Source: an uncultured Eubacteriales bacterium (GTDB taxonomy: Bacteria > Bacillota > Clostridia > Christensenellales > CAG-138). Taken from it: a DNA stretch of 27,592 nucleotides. Of the stretch, positions 1 through 7,985 are shown one piece after another. The first letter of the stretch is position 1, and each line of letters begins with the position of its first letter. Position numbers and translations under genes: made by a program. The stretch lies in contig UQWD01000027.1 of NCBI GenBank assembly GCA_900544555.1, forward strand, positions 1 to 27,592, written 5' to 3'. Below the pieces are notes generated by a model that saw nothing but the letters and a program-made list of their open reading frames with translations, was not told where the DNA came from and searched no databases.

Positions 1-66
1 AGATTCGGTTGAAAGCCTATGGGGGCTGCGGCTCCGACCCTACCCCGGGTTTTTTTGACAGGCTGA
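1..66 (+). repeat. Copy 1 of a dispersed T-tract element (cut by window start)
   Basis: Bases 1-66 match 16594-16659 at 63 of 66 positions by eye, in the same orientation; the last 40 bases are identical. The element contains a GC-rich potential hairpin (GGGGG...CCCC, about 21-45), then CCCGGG and seven T (50-56), so on the plus strand it reads like an intrinsic terminator. The left hairpin arm seen in copy 2 would lie before base 1. It sits just past the 3' end of ppdK and points toward it. Whether it is a terminator, a small RNA 3' end or a miniature repeat cannot be decided here. Confidence 0.75.
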
Positions 67-90
67 GGCCGCCGAATGTATTCGGCGGCC
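67..90. terminator. Perfect 10-bp hairpin downstream of ppdK
   Basis: GGCCGCCGAA (67-76) and TTCGGCGGCC (81-90) form a perfect 10-bp stem with a TGTA loop, starting 14 bases past the ppdK stop. Neither strand has a T-tract right after the stem, so it is not a textbook intrinsic terminator. It may protect the ppdK mRNA 3' end, or belong to the repeat at 1-66. Copy 2 of that repeat is also followed at the same place by a short palindrome (16661-16673). Confidence 0.45.
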
Positions 91-103
91 CAATATACGC
101 TGC

Positions 104-2737
104 TTAGCGGCTTGAATTGTTGATTTTTGCCTGCGCGGCGGCCAATCTTGCGATTGGTACGCGGAAGGGTGAGCAGGAAACGTAGTTGAGACCCACGCGG
201 TGGCAGAAATCAATCGTGGAGGGATCGCCGCCATGTTCGCCGCAAATGCCAAGCTTAATGTCCGGGCGCGTACGCTTGCCAAGCTCAACGGCTGTTTCAA
301 CCAGCCTTCCAACGCCTGTTTGGTCAAGCCGCTCAAAGGGATCGAACTCGAAGATCTTCTTCTTATAATATTCATCGAGGAATTTACCCGCGTCGTCGCG
401 GCTGAAGCCGAAGGTCATTTGCGTCAGGTCGTTCGTGCCGAATGAGAAGAACTCGGCGCTCTTGGCCACTTCGTCCGCAGTCAGAGCGGCGCGCGGGATT
501 TCGATCATCGTGCCGACCAGGTAAGTAACCTTGGCTCCCTTTTCCCGCATAACGGCCTCTGCCGTCCTATCTACAACCTCCTTAACGAACTCAAGCTCCT
601 TAACCTCGCCGACCAGCGGGATCATAATTTCTGGGACGATATTCAGGCCGGTTTCATTGCGAACGTTTATGGCGGCCTCAATAACCGCGCGCGTCTGCAT
701 CTCGGCGATCTCGGGGTAAGTTACGGCAAGGCGGCAGCCGCGGTGGCCCATCATGGGGTTGAACTCATGCAAGCCTTCCACCGTATGCTTGAGCTTTTCA
801 TAGGTCAGGCCCATCTCCGCGGCGAGCGAACGGATATCCTCATCTTTCTGGGGAAGGAACTCATGCAGGGGTGGATCCAGGAACCGGATGGTTACCGGGC
901 GCTCGCCCATGGCCTTGTAAATCCCCTCAAAATCGCTTCTCTGCATGGGGAGCAGCTTGTCCAGCGCTCGGCGGCGGGTAGCCTCGTCCTTGGCTACTAT
1001 CATCTCGCGCACGGCCGGGATGCGATCCTCCTCAAAGAACATATGCTCGGTGCGGCAAAGGCCGATACCCTCGGCGCCGAACTCAACCGCAACCGCCGAA
1101 TCATGGGGATTGTCGGCATTGGTGCGGACTTTAAGCGTGCGTACGGAATCCGCCCATTCCATGATGGTGGCGAAGTTGCCCGAAAGCTTGGCCTCTTGCG
1201 TTGCTATAGCGAACCCGTAAATATTGCCCGTCGAACCGTCGAGGCTCATCCAATCCCCTTCTTTATAAACATGCCCGTCGGGGGCGGTGATGGTTTTATT
1301 GGTTTCCGATATGGCGATTTCGGAGCAGCCCGCTACGCAGCAGGTACCCATGCCGCGTGCCACAACCGCCGCGTGCGAGGTCATCCCGCCGCGGGCGGTA
1401 AGTATGCCCTGCGATGCGTACATTCCCTCGATATCCTCCGGGCTTGTTTCCATACGCGCCAGCACGACCTTCTCGCCGCGGCTCGCCGCCGCAATCGCGT
1501 CCTCCGCAGTGAAATACACGCGCCCGCAAGCGGCCCCGGGCGACGCGGGAAGCCCCTTCGCCATAGGCTCGGCCTTTTTAAGCGCGGCCGGCTCAAACGT
1601 GGGGTGAAGAAGAGAATCAAGGCTCTTGGGTTCAACCTTTAAGAGCGCCTCTTCCTTTGTAAGCATCCCCTCGGCTACCAGGTCAACCGCTATCTGTAAT
1701 GCGGCGGCGGCTGTGCGCTTGCCGTTGCGCGTTTGCAGCATGAACAGGCGGCCGCGCTCGATGGTAAACTCCATATCCTGCATGTCCCTGTAATGATCCT
1801 CGAGGATCTTAGCGATGTTTACGAATTCAGCATAAACCTCGGGCTGACTTTTCTCCAGCTCGGAAATGGGGGAGGGGGTTCGGATGCCGGCAACAACGTC
1901 CTCGCCCTGGGCGTTCATCAAAAATTCGCCGTACAGTTTCTTTTCACCGGTAGACGGGTTGCGCGTAAACGCGACGCCGGTACCGCAGTCGCTGCCCATA
2001 TTGCCGAACACCATGCTCTGCACGTTAACGGCCGTACCCCAGGAGGCGGGGATGTCGTTTTTGCGGCGGTATATGATGGCGCGTGGATTGTCCCAACTGC
2101 GAAAAACAGCCTTGATTGCCTCCATAAGCTGCGCCTTGGGATCCTGAGGGAACGGCTCGCCCTTTTCCTTAAGATACATGGCCTTGTAGCGTTCCACAAT
2201 TTCCTTTAAATCTTCAGCCGTCAGATCCGTGTCGAGCTTGCAGCCGTTTTTCTCCTTGGCTTCATCAAATATCGCGTCGAACTTCGCCTTTTCAACTTCC
2301 ATAACAACGTCTGAGAACATCTGGATAAACCGGCGGTAGCTGTCAAAAGCGAAGCGCTCGTTGCTGGTCAGCTTGGCAAGGCCAAGCACGGTTTCATCGT
2401 TTAAGCCCAGGTTCAGGATGGTGTCCATCATGCCGGGCATGGAAGCGCGCGCGCCGGAACGGACGGATACCAGGAAGGGATTCTTCGCGTCGCCGAACTT
2501 TTTGCCCGCCTTTTGCTCGGTAACGGACAGCGCTTCAAAAATCTGGCCGGTTATCTCTTCGGAAATGGTTTTTCCATCGTCGTAATATTTAGTGCACGCC
2601 TCGGTGGAAACCGTAAAGCCAAACGGCACCGGCAGACCCAGGGTAGTCATTTCGGCCAGGTTCGCGCCTTTGCCGCCGAGCAGGTTTTTCATGCCGGCGT
2701 TACCCTCGCTGAACAGGTAAACGTACTTCTTTGACAT
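104..2737 (-). CDS. ppdK: Pyruvate, phosphate dikinase
   Basis: Cytosolic PPDK interconverts pyruvate + ATP + Pi and PEP + AMP + PPi; in anaerobic Clostridia it usually works in glycolysis. The 877-residue protein has family length. It carries an N-terminal ATP-grasp part (KGANLAEM, later QTRNGKRT), the central swivelling phospho-histidine domain with GGMTSHAAVVARG (His455), and the C-terminal PEP/pyruvate barrel ending with GICGEHGGDP (Cys832). These positions agree with the classical catalytic His455 and Cys831 of the Clostridium symbiosum enzyme. The start at 2737 (MSKKYVYLF) has GGAGG at 2746-2750; an in-frame extension to 2791 lacks family similarity and includes the 5' leader. It follows the recO terminator and has its own promoter at 2809-2837. 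Identification is essentially certain. Confidence 0.98.
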   Translation of the reverse strand: MSKKYVYLFSEGNAGMKNLLGGKGANLAEMTTLGLPVPFGFTVSTEACTKYYDDGKTISEEITGQIFEALSVTEQKAGKKFGDAKNPFLVSVRSGARASMPGMMDTILNLGLNDETVLGLAKLTSNERFAFDSYRRFIQMFSDVVMEVEKAKFDAIFDEAKEKNGCKLDTDLTAEDLKEIVERYKAMYLKEKGEPFPQDPKAQLMEAIKAVFRSWDNPRAIIYRRKNDIPASWGTAVNVQSMVFGNMGSDCGTGVAFTRNPSTGEKKLYGEFLMNAQGEDVVAGIRTPSPISELEKSQPEVYAEFVNIAKILEDHYRDMQDMEFTIERGRLFMLQTRNGKRTAAAALQIAVDLVAEGMLTKEEALLKVEPKSLDSLLHPTFEPAALKKAEPMAKGLPASPGAACGRVYFTAEDAIAAASRGEKVVLARMETSPEDIEGMYASQGILTARGGMTSHAAVVARGMGTCCVAGCSEIAISETNKTITAPDGHVYKEGDWMSLDGSTGNIYGFAIATQEAKLSGNFATIMEWADSVRTLKVRTNADNPHDSAVAVEFGAEGIGLCRTEHMFFEEDRIPAVREMIVAKDEATRRRALDKLLPMQRSDFEGIYKAMGERPVTIRFLDPPLHEFLPQKDEDIRSLAAEMGLTYEKLKHTVEGLHEFNPMMGHRGCRLAVTYPEIAEMQTRAVIEAAINVRNETGLNIVPEIMIPLVGEVKELEFVKEVVDRTAEAVMREKGAKVTYLVGTMIEIPRAALTADEVAKSAEFFSFGTNDLTQMTFGFSRDDAGKFLDEYYKKKIFEFDPFERLDQTGVGRLVETAVELGKRTRPDIKLGICGEHGGDPSTIDFCHRVGLNYVSCSPFRVPIARLAAAQAKINNSSR

Positions 2738-2801
2738 TAACAATACCTCCATATAGTATTTCGTCTTTAGACTTGCTGAAGACCCCATCATTCATAATAG
2801 A

Positions 2802-2837
2802 ACAACTTATTATATACGCTTTTTCCCCGTCATTCAA
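2802..2837 (-). promoter_or_regulatory. Sigma-A-type promoter for ppdK
   Basis: On the minus strand TTGAAT (2837-2832) is separated by exactly 17 bases from TATAAT (2814-2809). Transcription would start near 2802 and give a leader of about 65 nt before the ppdK start codon. The promoter lies between the recO terminator and ppdK, so ppdK can be expressed independently of the upstream cluster. Confidence 0.75.
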
Positions 2838-2848
2838 ACATTTTTCTC

Positions 2849-2871
2849 AAAAAAAGCGGCCGCAGCGCCGC
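2849..2871 (-). terminator. Intrinsic terminator after recO
   Basis: Read on the minus strand, GCGGC (2871-2867), a 6-base loop and GCCGC (2860-2856) are followed by seven T (2855-2849). It lies about 45 bases beyond the recO stop and just upstream of the ppdK promoter, so it should end the recO transcript. Confidence 0.8.
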
Positions 2872-2916
2872 AATATATTATGTATTTATTTTGAGCGAAA
2901 AAGATATGGCGTAAGC

Positions 2917-3645
2917 TTACACGAACATGGGCGCCGGCAAGCTTTTTTCAGCGGTATGGCAAGCATACTCGTGCAGGCATCGCATAAGCTCCCCGCGCGC
3001 CTGTTCTGGCAGACGCGCGCGATAAATTTCAGCGTCGTCAAGCAGCAGTATCCTTCTAAGCGCCTCCATGCTTAATGTGGAAACGGCGGGGGAATGCCCC
3101 CTGCATTGCGCGCAGAGCGCGCCCCCGGCCTGAGGGGAAAAACCAAGGCCTGCCGACTTGCGCAGATCGGCCCCGCATGAAGCGCAGGCGGTTATGGTGG
3201 GCTGGTACCCGCAAATCTTTAGATATTTGGCAAGAAAGCATATGGAGACGTCCGCGTGATGCTGTTGGGAATATGCCAGAAAGCTCAGGCAGTGATATAA
3301 CAGCGAGTACAAATCGGGGTTGGGCGCGTCCGGACGGACGCCCTCAAGCGTCCGCGCCGAGATATAAGAAGCCGCGCTCAGGCGGTTTACGTCGTTGCGT
3401 ATGGGATAAAAGGTTTCTATGGGGCTGCATGCGTTAACCGTATATTTGTCCCTGTTTTTAAACACGATAAACTCGCCGCAGAAAAACAGCTCCGAGCAGG
3501 GTAAAAGCTGGCTCTTAGGCTTGCGGCAGCCGCGCGCCGTCGCGTCAACCCTTCCTCGCTCTTTTGTGAAAAGCGTCAATATTCTATCGTTATCCCGGTA
3601 ATCACAATACCGTATTACAATGCCGTTTACCGCCGAAAGGGACAT
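2917..3645 (-). CDS. recO: DNA repair protein RecO
   Basis: RecO loads RecA onto SSB-coated single-stranded DNA with RecR (RecFOR pathway) and can anneal strands. The 242-residue protein has the typical OB-fold start (VIRYCDYRDNDRILTLFT, then GRVDATARGCRK) and a zinc site with two CxxC pairs at Cys154/157 and Cys178/181. Length and layout fit Bacillota RecO. GGAGGCGAGGG lies just before the start codon. It is the gene after era in the conserved cluster, but is separated from era by a 390-base gap holding the divergent yqzL-like gene. Confidence 0.96.
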   Translation of the reverse strand: MSLSAVNGIVIRYCDYRDNDRILTLFTKERGRVDATARGCRKPKSQLLPCSELFFCGEFIVFKNRDKYTVNACSPIETFYPIRNDVNRLSAASYISARTLEGVRPDAPNPDLYSLLYHCLSFLAYSQQHHADVSICFLAKYLKICGYQPTITACASCGADLRKSAGLGFSPQAGGALCAQCRGHSPAVSTLSMEALRRILLLDDAEIYRARLPEQARGELMRCLHEYACHTAEKSLPAPMFV

Positions 3646-3734
3646 CCCTCGCCTCCAAGCCAGTTTTTGTTACGCATTTCGCGCTTTCAAGGTGGAATAC
3701 TAACCCTATCACCTGAAAAAGGAGAGCCTATTCT

Positions 3735-3851
3735 ATGAACACTTATACCGATCGATCCGATTCAAAAAAGCTATGGAAGGAGTTCTCACAAACGGGTAAA
3801 ATAGGGGCGTATCTGCTCTATCGCGCTGTAAAGCACAATCAGGAACAATAG
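3735..3851 (+). CDS. yqzL: YqzL-like small protein
   Basis: A 38-codon gene begins ATG at 3735 behind AAAAAGGAGAG (3716-3726) and ends TAG at 3849-3851. Its middle, KLWKEFSQTGKIGAYLLYR, has the pattern I recall for the YqzL family (W..FSQTG.I..YLL), a small protein of unknown function encoded between era and recO in Bacillus. The position is therefore right, but the strand is opposite: it runs divergently from recO and convergently toward the era end. The good ribosome binding site and family motif argue that it is real despite its size. The molecular role is unknown. Confidence 0.82.
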   Translation: MNTYTDRSDSKKLWKEFSQTGKIGAYLLYRAVKHNQEQ

Positions 3852-4035
3852 CGGCCGGAAGCACCGGCTATGTGAATTGCCGGGTTTGCAATTGCGAATT
3901 CCGCGGCCCGTGTTAGCCGCTAAATAATTCTTCATGATTATGCCGCGCCCGCCGTCCAAGGGAGTGAAAAGCGATAACGGATAAACTATGCGCATTCACA
4001 ACAGCGGAAGGCGGGCGCGCCCATGCCCCCCGTTT
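3849..4035. other. Gap between yqzL and era with several inverted repeats
   Basis: TAGCGGC (3849-3855) pairs with GCCGCTA (3916-3922). Between them lie GCCGG/CCGGC (3854-3858/3864-3868, overlapping the outer stem by two bases) and AATTGC/GCAATT around 3875-3893. Near 4008-4034 a G+C-rich imperfect hairpin is followed by five T on the plus strand. These may form the end of the yqzL transcript. I see no further convincing gene here. Confidence 0.3.
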
Positions 4036-4920
4036 TTATTCGTACCCAAGTTCGCGTATGACGGAAGGGCTGTTGCGCCATCCGTCTTTAACCTTTACCC
4101 ATAGCTTCAGGTTGATTTTTGAGCCTATCATCCATTCCATGTCTTTTCTCGCTTCACTGCCGATTAGCTTGAGCATAGAGCCACCTTTTCCTATAATTAT
4201 TCCCTTATGGCTTTCTCTTTCGCAATAAATTACGGCGGCGATATCGTAAAGGCCGCCGTCGCGGGCCGCCATCTTCTCTATATCCACGCCCATACCGTGC
4301 GGTATTTCATCCTGAAGGTGATTGAGCGCCTTCTCGCGTATAATTTCAGCGCATAACACCCGCTCGGGCTGATCCGTCGGCATATCTTCAGGGAAATACT
4401 GCGGGCCCTCAGGCATCAATCCACTCAAGGCGATTAAAAGCTCCTCAACGCCGTTACCGTTGAGCGCCGATAACCTGTGAACCATTCTAAAACAGCCTGC
4501 TGAATTAAGCCGCTGCTCACAATCCTGTACATTGGCCAAGCTTGCAGAGTCCGTTTTGTTGATAACGGCGATAACGGGGGATTTGGCATGCTTAAGCCGC
4601 CCGATAAGCGCTTCATCCTTTTCGCCCATACCGCGTATGGCGTCGACCAAAAACAAAACCGCGTCAACCTCGTTGAGCGATTCGTAAGCTACTTTAAGCA
4701 TATATTCGCCCAGCCGGTTTTTCGGCGTGGTAACGCCCGGCGTATCCAAAAAAACCATTTGAACGCCGGCGCGCGAGACAATGCCCATTATTCGGTTTCG
4801 CGTCGTCTGCGCTTTTTGGCTTACGATGGAAACCTTTTGCCCGACCATACGGTTCATCAACGTGGATTTGCCGACGTTAGGCGAGCCTATGATGGAAACA
4901 AACCCGGATAAATACGTCAT
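4036..4920 (-). CDS. era: GTPase Era
   Basis: Era is an essential GTPase that binds the 3' end of 16S rRNA and helps 30S subunit maturation at the membrane/cytosol interface. The 294-residue protein has G1 GSPNVGKS (12-19), QTTRNR for G2, G3 DTPG (59-62), G4 NKTD (121-124), G5 SAL (151-153), and a C-terminal KH domain with IIGKGGS (242-248). The start codon overlaps the cdd stop as ATGA (4917-4920), implying translational coupling. It is the last gene of the compact minus-strand run. Confidence 0.98.
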   Translation of the reverse strand: MTYLSGFVSIIGSPNVGKSTLMNRMVGQKVSIVSQKAQTTRNRIMGIVSRAGVQMVFLDTPGVTTPKNRLGEYMLKVAYESLNEVDAVLFLVDAIRGMGEKDEALIGRLKHAKSPVIAVINKTDSASLANVQDCEQRLNSAGCFRMVHRLSALNGNGVEELLIALSGLMPEGPQYFPEDMPTDQPERVLCAEIIREKALNHLQDEIPHGMGVDIEKMAARDGGLYDIAAVIYCERESHKGIIIGKGGSMLKLIGSEARKDMEWMIGSKINLKLWVKVKDGWRNSPSVIRELGYE

Positions 4921-5342
4921 TTTCCTTCAACACCCATATCGGAGGGGAGGAAAGCGTAGGGCAGCAGCTCAGAAAGCTCTAAAAGCTTGTACTTCCCGGT
5001 CCGGTTCGCGCAAATTACCGGCATATCCGGCTCACAGAACTCCGCGAGCACCTGACGGCATACGCCGCAGGGGACGGTGTAGTTCTCGCTGTCGGATATG
5101 ATGGCTATCGCGTCGAAGCCCCGCTCCCCTTCATAAACCGCTTTAAACATCGCTGTGCGCTCAGCGCAGTTCGTCGGCGTGTAGGAAGCGTTTTCAATAT
5201 TACACCCCAGATAATACGCGCCGGAAGACGCCTTCAGGCACGCGCCCACCCGGAAACCGGAATAAGGCACATAAGCCCTGTCCAAAGCGTCCGCGGCCAT
5301 GCGCAGCATGTTCTTCACCTCAAAATCATGTATCGGTTTCAT
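4917..5342 (-). CDS. cdd: Cytidine deaminase
   Basis: Deaminates cytidine and deoxycytidine to uridine and deoxyuridine in pyrimidine salvage; cytosolic, homotetrameric in this short form. The 141-residue protein carries the zinc motif CAE (Cys59, catalytic Glu61) and PCGVCRQ (Cys92, Cys95), plus the substrate-binding segment GCNIENASY (47-55). It overlaps ybeY upstream (ATGA at 5339-5342) and era downstream by four bases. In Bacillus the gene before cdd is dgkA; here ybeY abuts cdd directly. Confidence 0.97.
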   Translation of the reverse strand: MKPIHDFEVKNMLRMAADALDRAYVPYSGFRVGACLKASSGAYYLGCNIENASYTPTNCAERTAMFKAVYEGERGFDAIAIISDSENYTVPCGVCRQVLAEFCEPDMPVICANRTGKYKLLELSELLPYAFLPSDMGVEGK

Positions 5343-5779
5343 CTGTTTAACCCCATCTCATTTAAAATTGTTTCCTGCAAAGCGGACATTTCCGTTTCAT
5401 CCTCGGCTTTAACATGATCGTATCCGAGCAGGTGCAGCGTGCCGTGTACGGTTAAAAACGCCAGCTCGCGCGCGAGGGAGTGGCCGTACGTATTAGCCTG
5501 CTCCTGCGCCTTTGGCAGGGAAATCGCAATATCGCCCAGAAAGCCGTCTGGCGCCGTATAGATCTCATAACCTTCCCACGCAGGGAAACTCAGCACGTCC
5601 GTAGGCTGGTCCACTTCACGGTATTCCCTGTTCATGCGCTGAATCTCCGAATCATCCACCAGCGCGATATTGATATCGCCCTGCCGCCCCTCATGGCTGA
5701 GCGCCGCTGCCGCGGCATGGCGGATTACGGCAATCAACTCGTCGCCTGCGCCCCGCGCCTGAATAATCAATTCAACCAT
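5339..5779 (-). CDS. ybeY: Endoribonuclease YbeY (16S rRNA maturation)
   Basis: YbeY is a zinc-dependent endoribonuclease needed for 16S rRNA 3' processing and 70S quality control, a logical neighbour of era. The 146-residue protein has the signature HGTLHLLGYDH with metal ligands His112, His116 and His122, preceded by the conserved DVLSFP segment (61-66). AAGGAGG for this gene lies in the last codons of pgpH; only three bases separate the two genes. The stop overlaps the cdd start. Confidence 0.97.
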   Translation of the reverse strand: MVELIIQARGAGDELIAVIRHAAAAALSHEGRQGDINIALVDDSEIQRMNREYREVDQPTDVLSFPAWEGYEIYTAPDGFLGDIAISLPKAQEQANTYGHSLARELAFLTVHGTLHLLGYDHVKAEDETEMSALQETILNEMGLNR

Positions 5780-5782
5780 GCT

Positions 5783-7972
5783 TCATCCTCCTTGCTTTCG
5801 CGCCGGGCCTGCGTCGTCAGGCTCACGGCGGCTGATTTCGGGATACTCGATCCGTTCATGAAGGAGCCCAAAAAGCGTTTTGAGAAAACTCCGCTCAATT
5901 TTAGCAAGCTCCTGCAGCGTAATGGGGGCTGCGTTCAATTGCCCGTCATCCATTTTACCCCGTATTACCTTGTGCACCATTTCCTCCATTGATTCACGCG
6001 TGGTATCGCCTAAGGAACGAACCGCGGCCTCGGAGGAATCGGCGAGCATGACGATAGCGCTTTCCCTTGTGGAGGGCTTGCATCCGGGGTAGCGGAACGC
6101 CTTCGGGTTCGGAGGCTGCGCGCCGGCCTCCTTAGTAGCCTTGTGATAGAAATAGGCCATCATAGTATTGCCGTGATGCTCGGCTGCTATCTGGACGACT
6201 GCTGAGGGCAATTTGAATTTATTCAACAGGGTAACGCCGTCGCGCTGATGAGATATAATAACCGACGCGCTATCCGCAGCCGACATGGCGTCGTGAATAT
6301 TTTCTCCGGATTTTTGGTTTTCTTTAAAGTATAACGGGCGCCTCAGCTTGCCCGCATCGTGATAATACGCGCCTACACGCGCCAAAAGCGGGTTGGCGCC
6401 AACCGCCTCCGCCGCCCCCTCGGCGAGGGCTGCGACCATAACGGAGTGTTGATAAGTGCCGGGAGCTTCCGTCATGAGCTGCTTGAGCAAAGGGTGGTTG
6501 GTATTGAGCAGCTCGTTTAAGCGCGCGTCCGTCGCGATGTCGAACAAATTCTCCCATATGGAAAGCGTGCCTACGCAAAATACGGCGGAAAATATACAGC
6601 TGCCCGCCGCCCATGCCGCGTCCTCCAATACGACCCAAACGCCCTTTCCCACCATGACGTAGATACCGATTATCACCACGGCGGCGGCGGCGCCGCCAAC
6701 CGCGCCGGAAAGGACAATGGTCCCGCGCTTTTTAGAGAACCTGAGCATGAACACCGCGGCCACGCCGGCGGCGATGGAGGATGCGGTCATGGTCATGGAA
6801 TCAAGCTGCATCATGGCCGCGCCGCGGCCGCCCGCTACAAGCCCGATGGAAGCCGCCATAACAAGACAAACGGCGAGGGCCGGGCTTTCGCCTACCAAAA
6901 GGGCGGTCAACAGCACTGCCATAAGCCCAAGGGTTAAATGGTTGCTGACAGGGTTCGTAAGAAGAAGCGAGAGCATGACGATAACGACGGCCGCGCAAAT
7001 GATGAGCATGCTCTTTATGTTTTCAAGAACCTGTTTTTTACACAACAGCAGATAAACTAAAAACAGCGCGTATACCGCCAGCAGATAAACAATAACGCCC
7101 ATAGCCAAGAGCAAATCCGATTCATCCGAGCGTACCAGATCAAGCTCCCTCAACAGCGCCATTTGCGCTTCCGAGATCTCGGAGCCAGCGCTTACAATTA
7201 CGTCGCCCCTGTTTATCATCACAGGCTCTACCGCGGCGGCGGCTGATTCGCGCGACTGGGAAGTCTTCTGCTCATCCACTACATATGTGGGCTGCATATA
7301 AGCGCCCAATACGGATACCCCGATATCCTTGAGCGCGTCGCTCAAGGTTGTGGCGCGCAACTCCTGAACGCTGGCGTTCTTAACGCGGTCAAGCGCGTCG
7401 GCGCTCAGCCCGTTTGATAGGGCGGTCGTCAGTTTTGGCGTTAGGATATCCCTTAAGAGCGTGATCTCAGCGTCGTCCGAGGATAGCATTTGGTAAAGAA
7501 GCTGTTCCGTAAGGCGCGGATCCGTCATCAATAGAAGGTTTGCCGTCTCTTCCGCAGTAAGAAGTTCGCTCCAGCCCTGAGCGGACAGGTTCGCGCCCGG
7601 TATGCCGCCGCCCGCCTGCCTTATGGCTTGAGCGCCGGTCCGAATTTGCTCCAGGCCGTTAAAAAACGCTGTTACAGAATCGCTAAGGGTCTTTACGGCT
7701 TCTTCATCAATACGGTAAGTCGGGACAGTAGCGTCCCTTGCGCGCTGCTTAAGGAGCTCGGTCGCGTGCTGATCCTCTATTGAGCGCGTGGCTAAGATAG
7801 CGTCCTGCGAAACCGCGCCGGCGCTCACATGATAACGCTTGGGCGTTAAAAGGAGGATGGCGACGAAGCATGAAACCGTAAAGGCCACGCCCAGCATCGC
7901 GATAGAGATTACCTGTTTTGAACGGGCGTTCGTGCGCGCCCTGATCTTATCCCGATTCGCCAATTTCGCCAC
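5783..7972 (-). CDS. pgpH: 7TM-HD family cyclic-di-AMP phosphodiesterase (PgpH type)
   Basis: The 729-residue membrane protein matches YqfF/PgpH, which hydrolyses cyclic di-AMP to pApA. An N-terminal helix (about 20-42) leads to a long extracytoplasmic region (about 45-285), then a multi-helix membrane block (about 287-475), then a cytosolic HD domain. That domain shows YQHSVMVAALAE (His509), YYHDAGK (His538-Asp539), His575, EHHG (599-600) and a later metal-binding Asp (ADSSEAA, near 645). The first in-frame start is GTG at 7972, but AGGGGGG directly abuts it. A TTG three codons later (7963) has better spacing, so the true start may be there. It is sandwiched between phoH and ybeY as in Bacillus. 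Confidence 0.95.
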   Translation of the reverse strand: MAKLANRDKIRARTNARSKQVISIAMLGVAFTVSCFVAILLLTPKRYHVSAGAVSQDAILATRSIEDQHATELLKQRARDATVPTYRIDEEAVKTLSDSVTAFFNGLEQIRTGAQAIRQAGGGIPGANLSAQGWSELLTAEETANLLLMTDPRLTEQLLYQMLSSDDAEITLLRDILTPKLTTALSNGLSADALDRVKNASVQELRATTLSDALKDIGVSVLGAYMQPTYVVDEQKTSQSRESAAAAVEPVMINRGDVIVSAGSEISEAQMALLRELDLVRSDESDLLLAMGVIVYLLAVYALFLVYLLLCKKQVLENIKSMLIICAAVVIVMLSLLLTNPVSNHLTLGLMAVLLTALLVGESPALAVCLVMAASIGLVAGGRGAAMMQLDSMTMTASSIAAGVAAVFMLRFSKKRGTIVLSGAVGGAAAAVVIIGIYVMVGKGVWVVLEDAAWAAGSCIFSAVFCVGTLSIWENLFDIATDARLNELLNTNHPLLKQLMTEAPGTYQHSVMVAALAEGAAEAVGANPLLARVGAYYHDAGKLRRPLYFKENQKSGENIHDAMSAADSASVIISHQRDGVTLLNKFKLPSAVVQIAAEHHGNTMMAYFYHKATKEAGAQPPNPKAFRYPGCKPSTRESAIVMLADSSEAAVRSLGDTTRESMEEMVHKVIRGKMDDGQLNAAPITLQELAKIERSFLKTLFGLLHERIEYPEISRREPDDAGPARKQGG

Positions 7973-7985
7973 CCCCCTGTAAAAA

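Noticed and set aside
743..1642. 299-codon plus-strand open frame opposite ppdK
   Set aside because: It is antisense to a certain PPDK gene, has no family motif or good ribosome binding site, and is explained by the G+C-rich codon pattern of the real gene.
3849..3922. tRNA-like cloverleaf between yqzL and era
   Set aside because: The outer 7-bp stem and inner hairpins suggested it, but there is no T-loop or anticodon arm pattern and the stems partly overlap.
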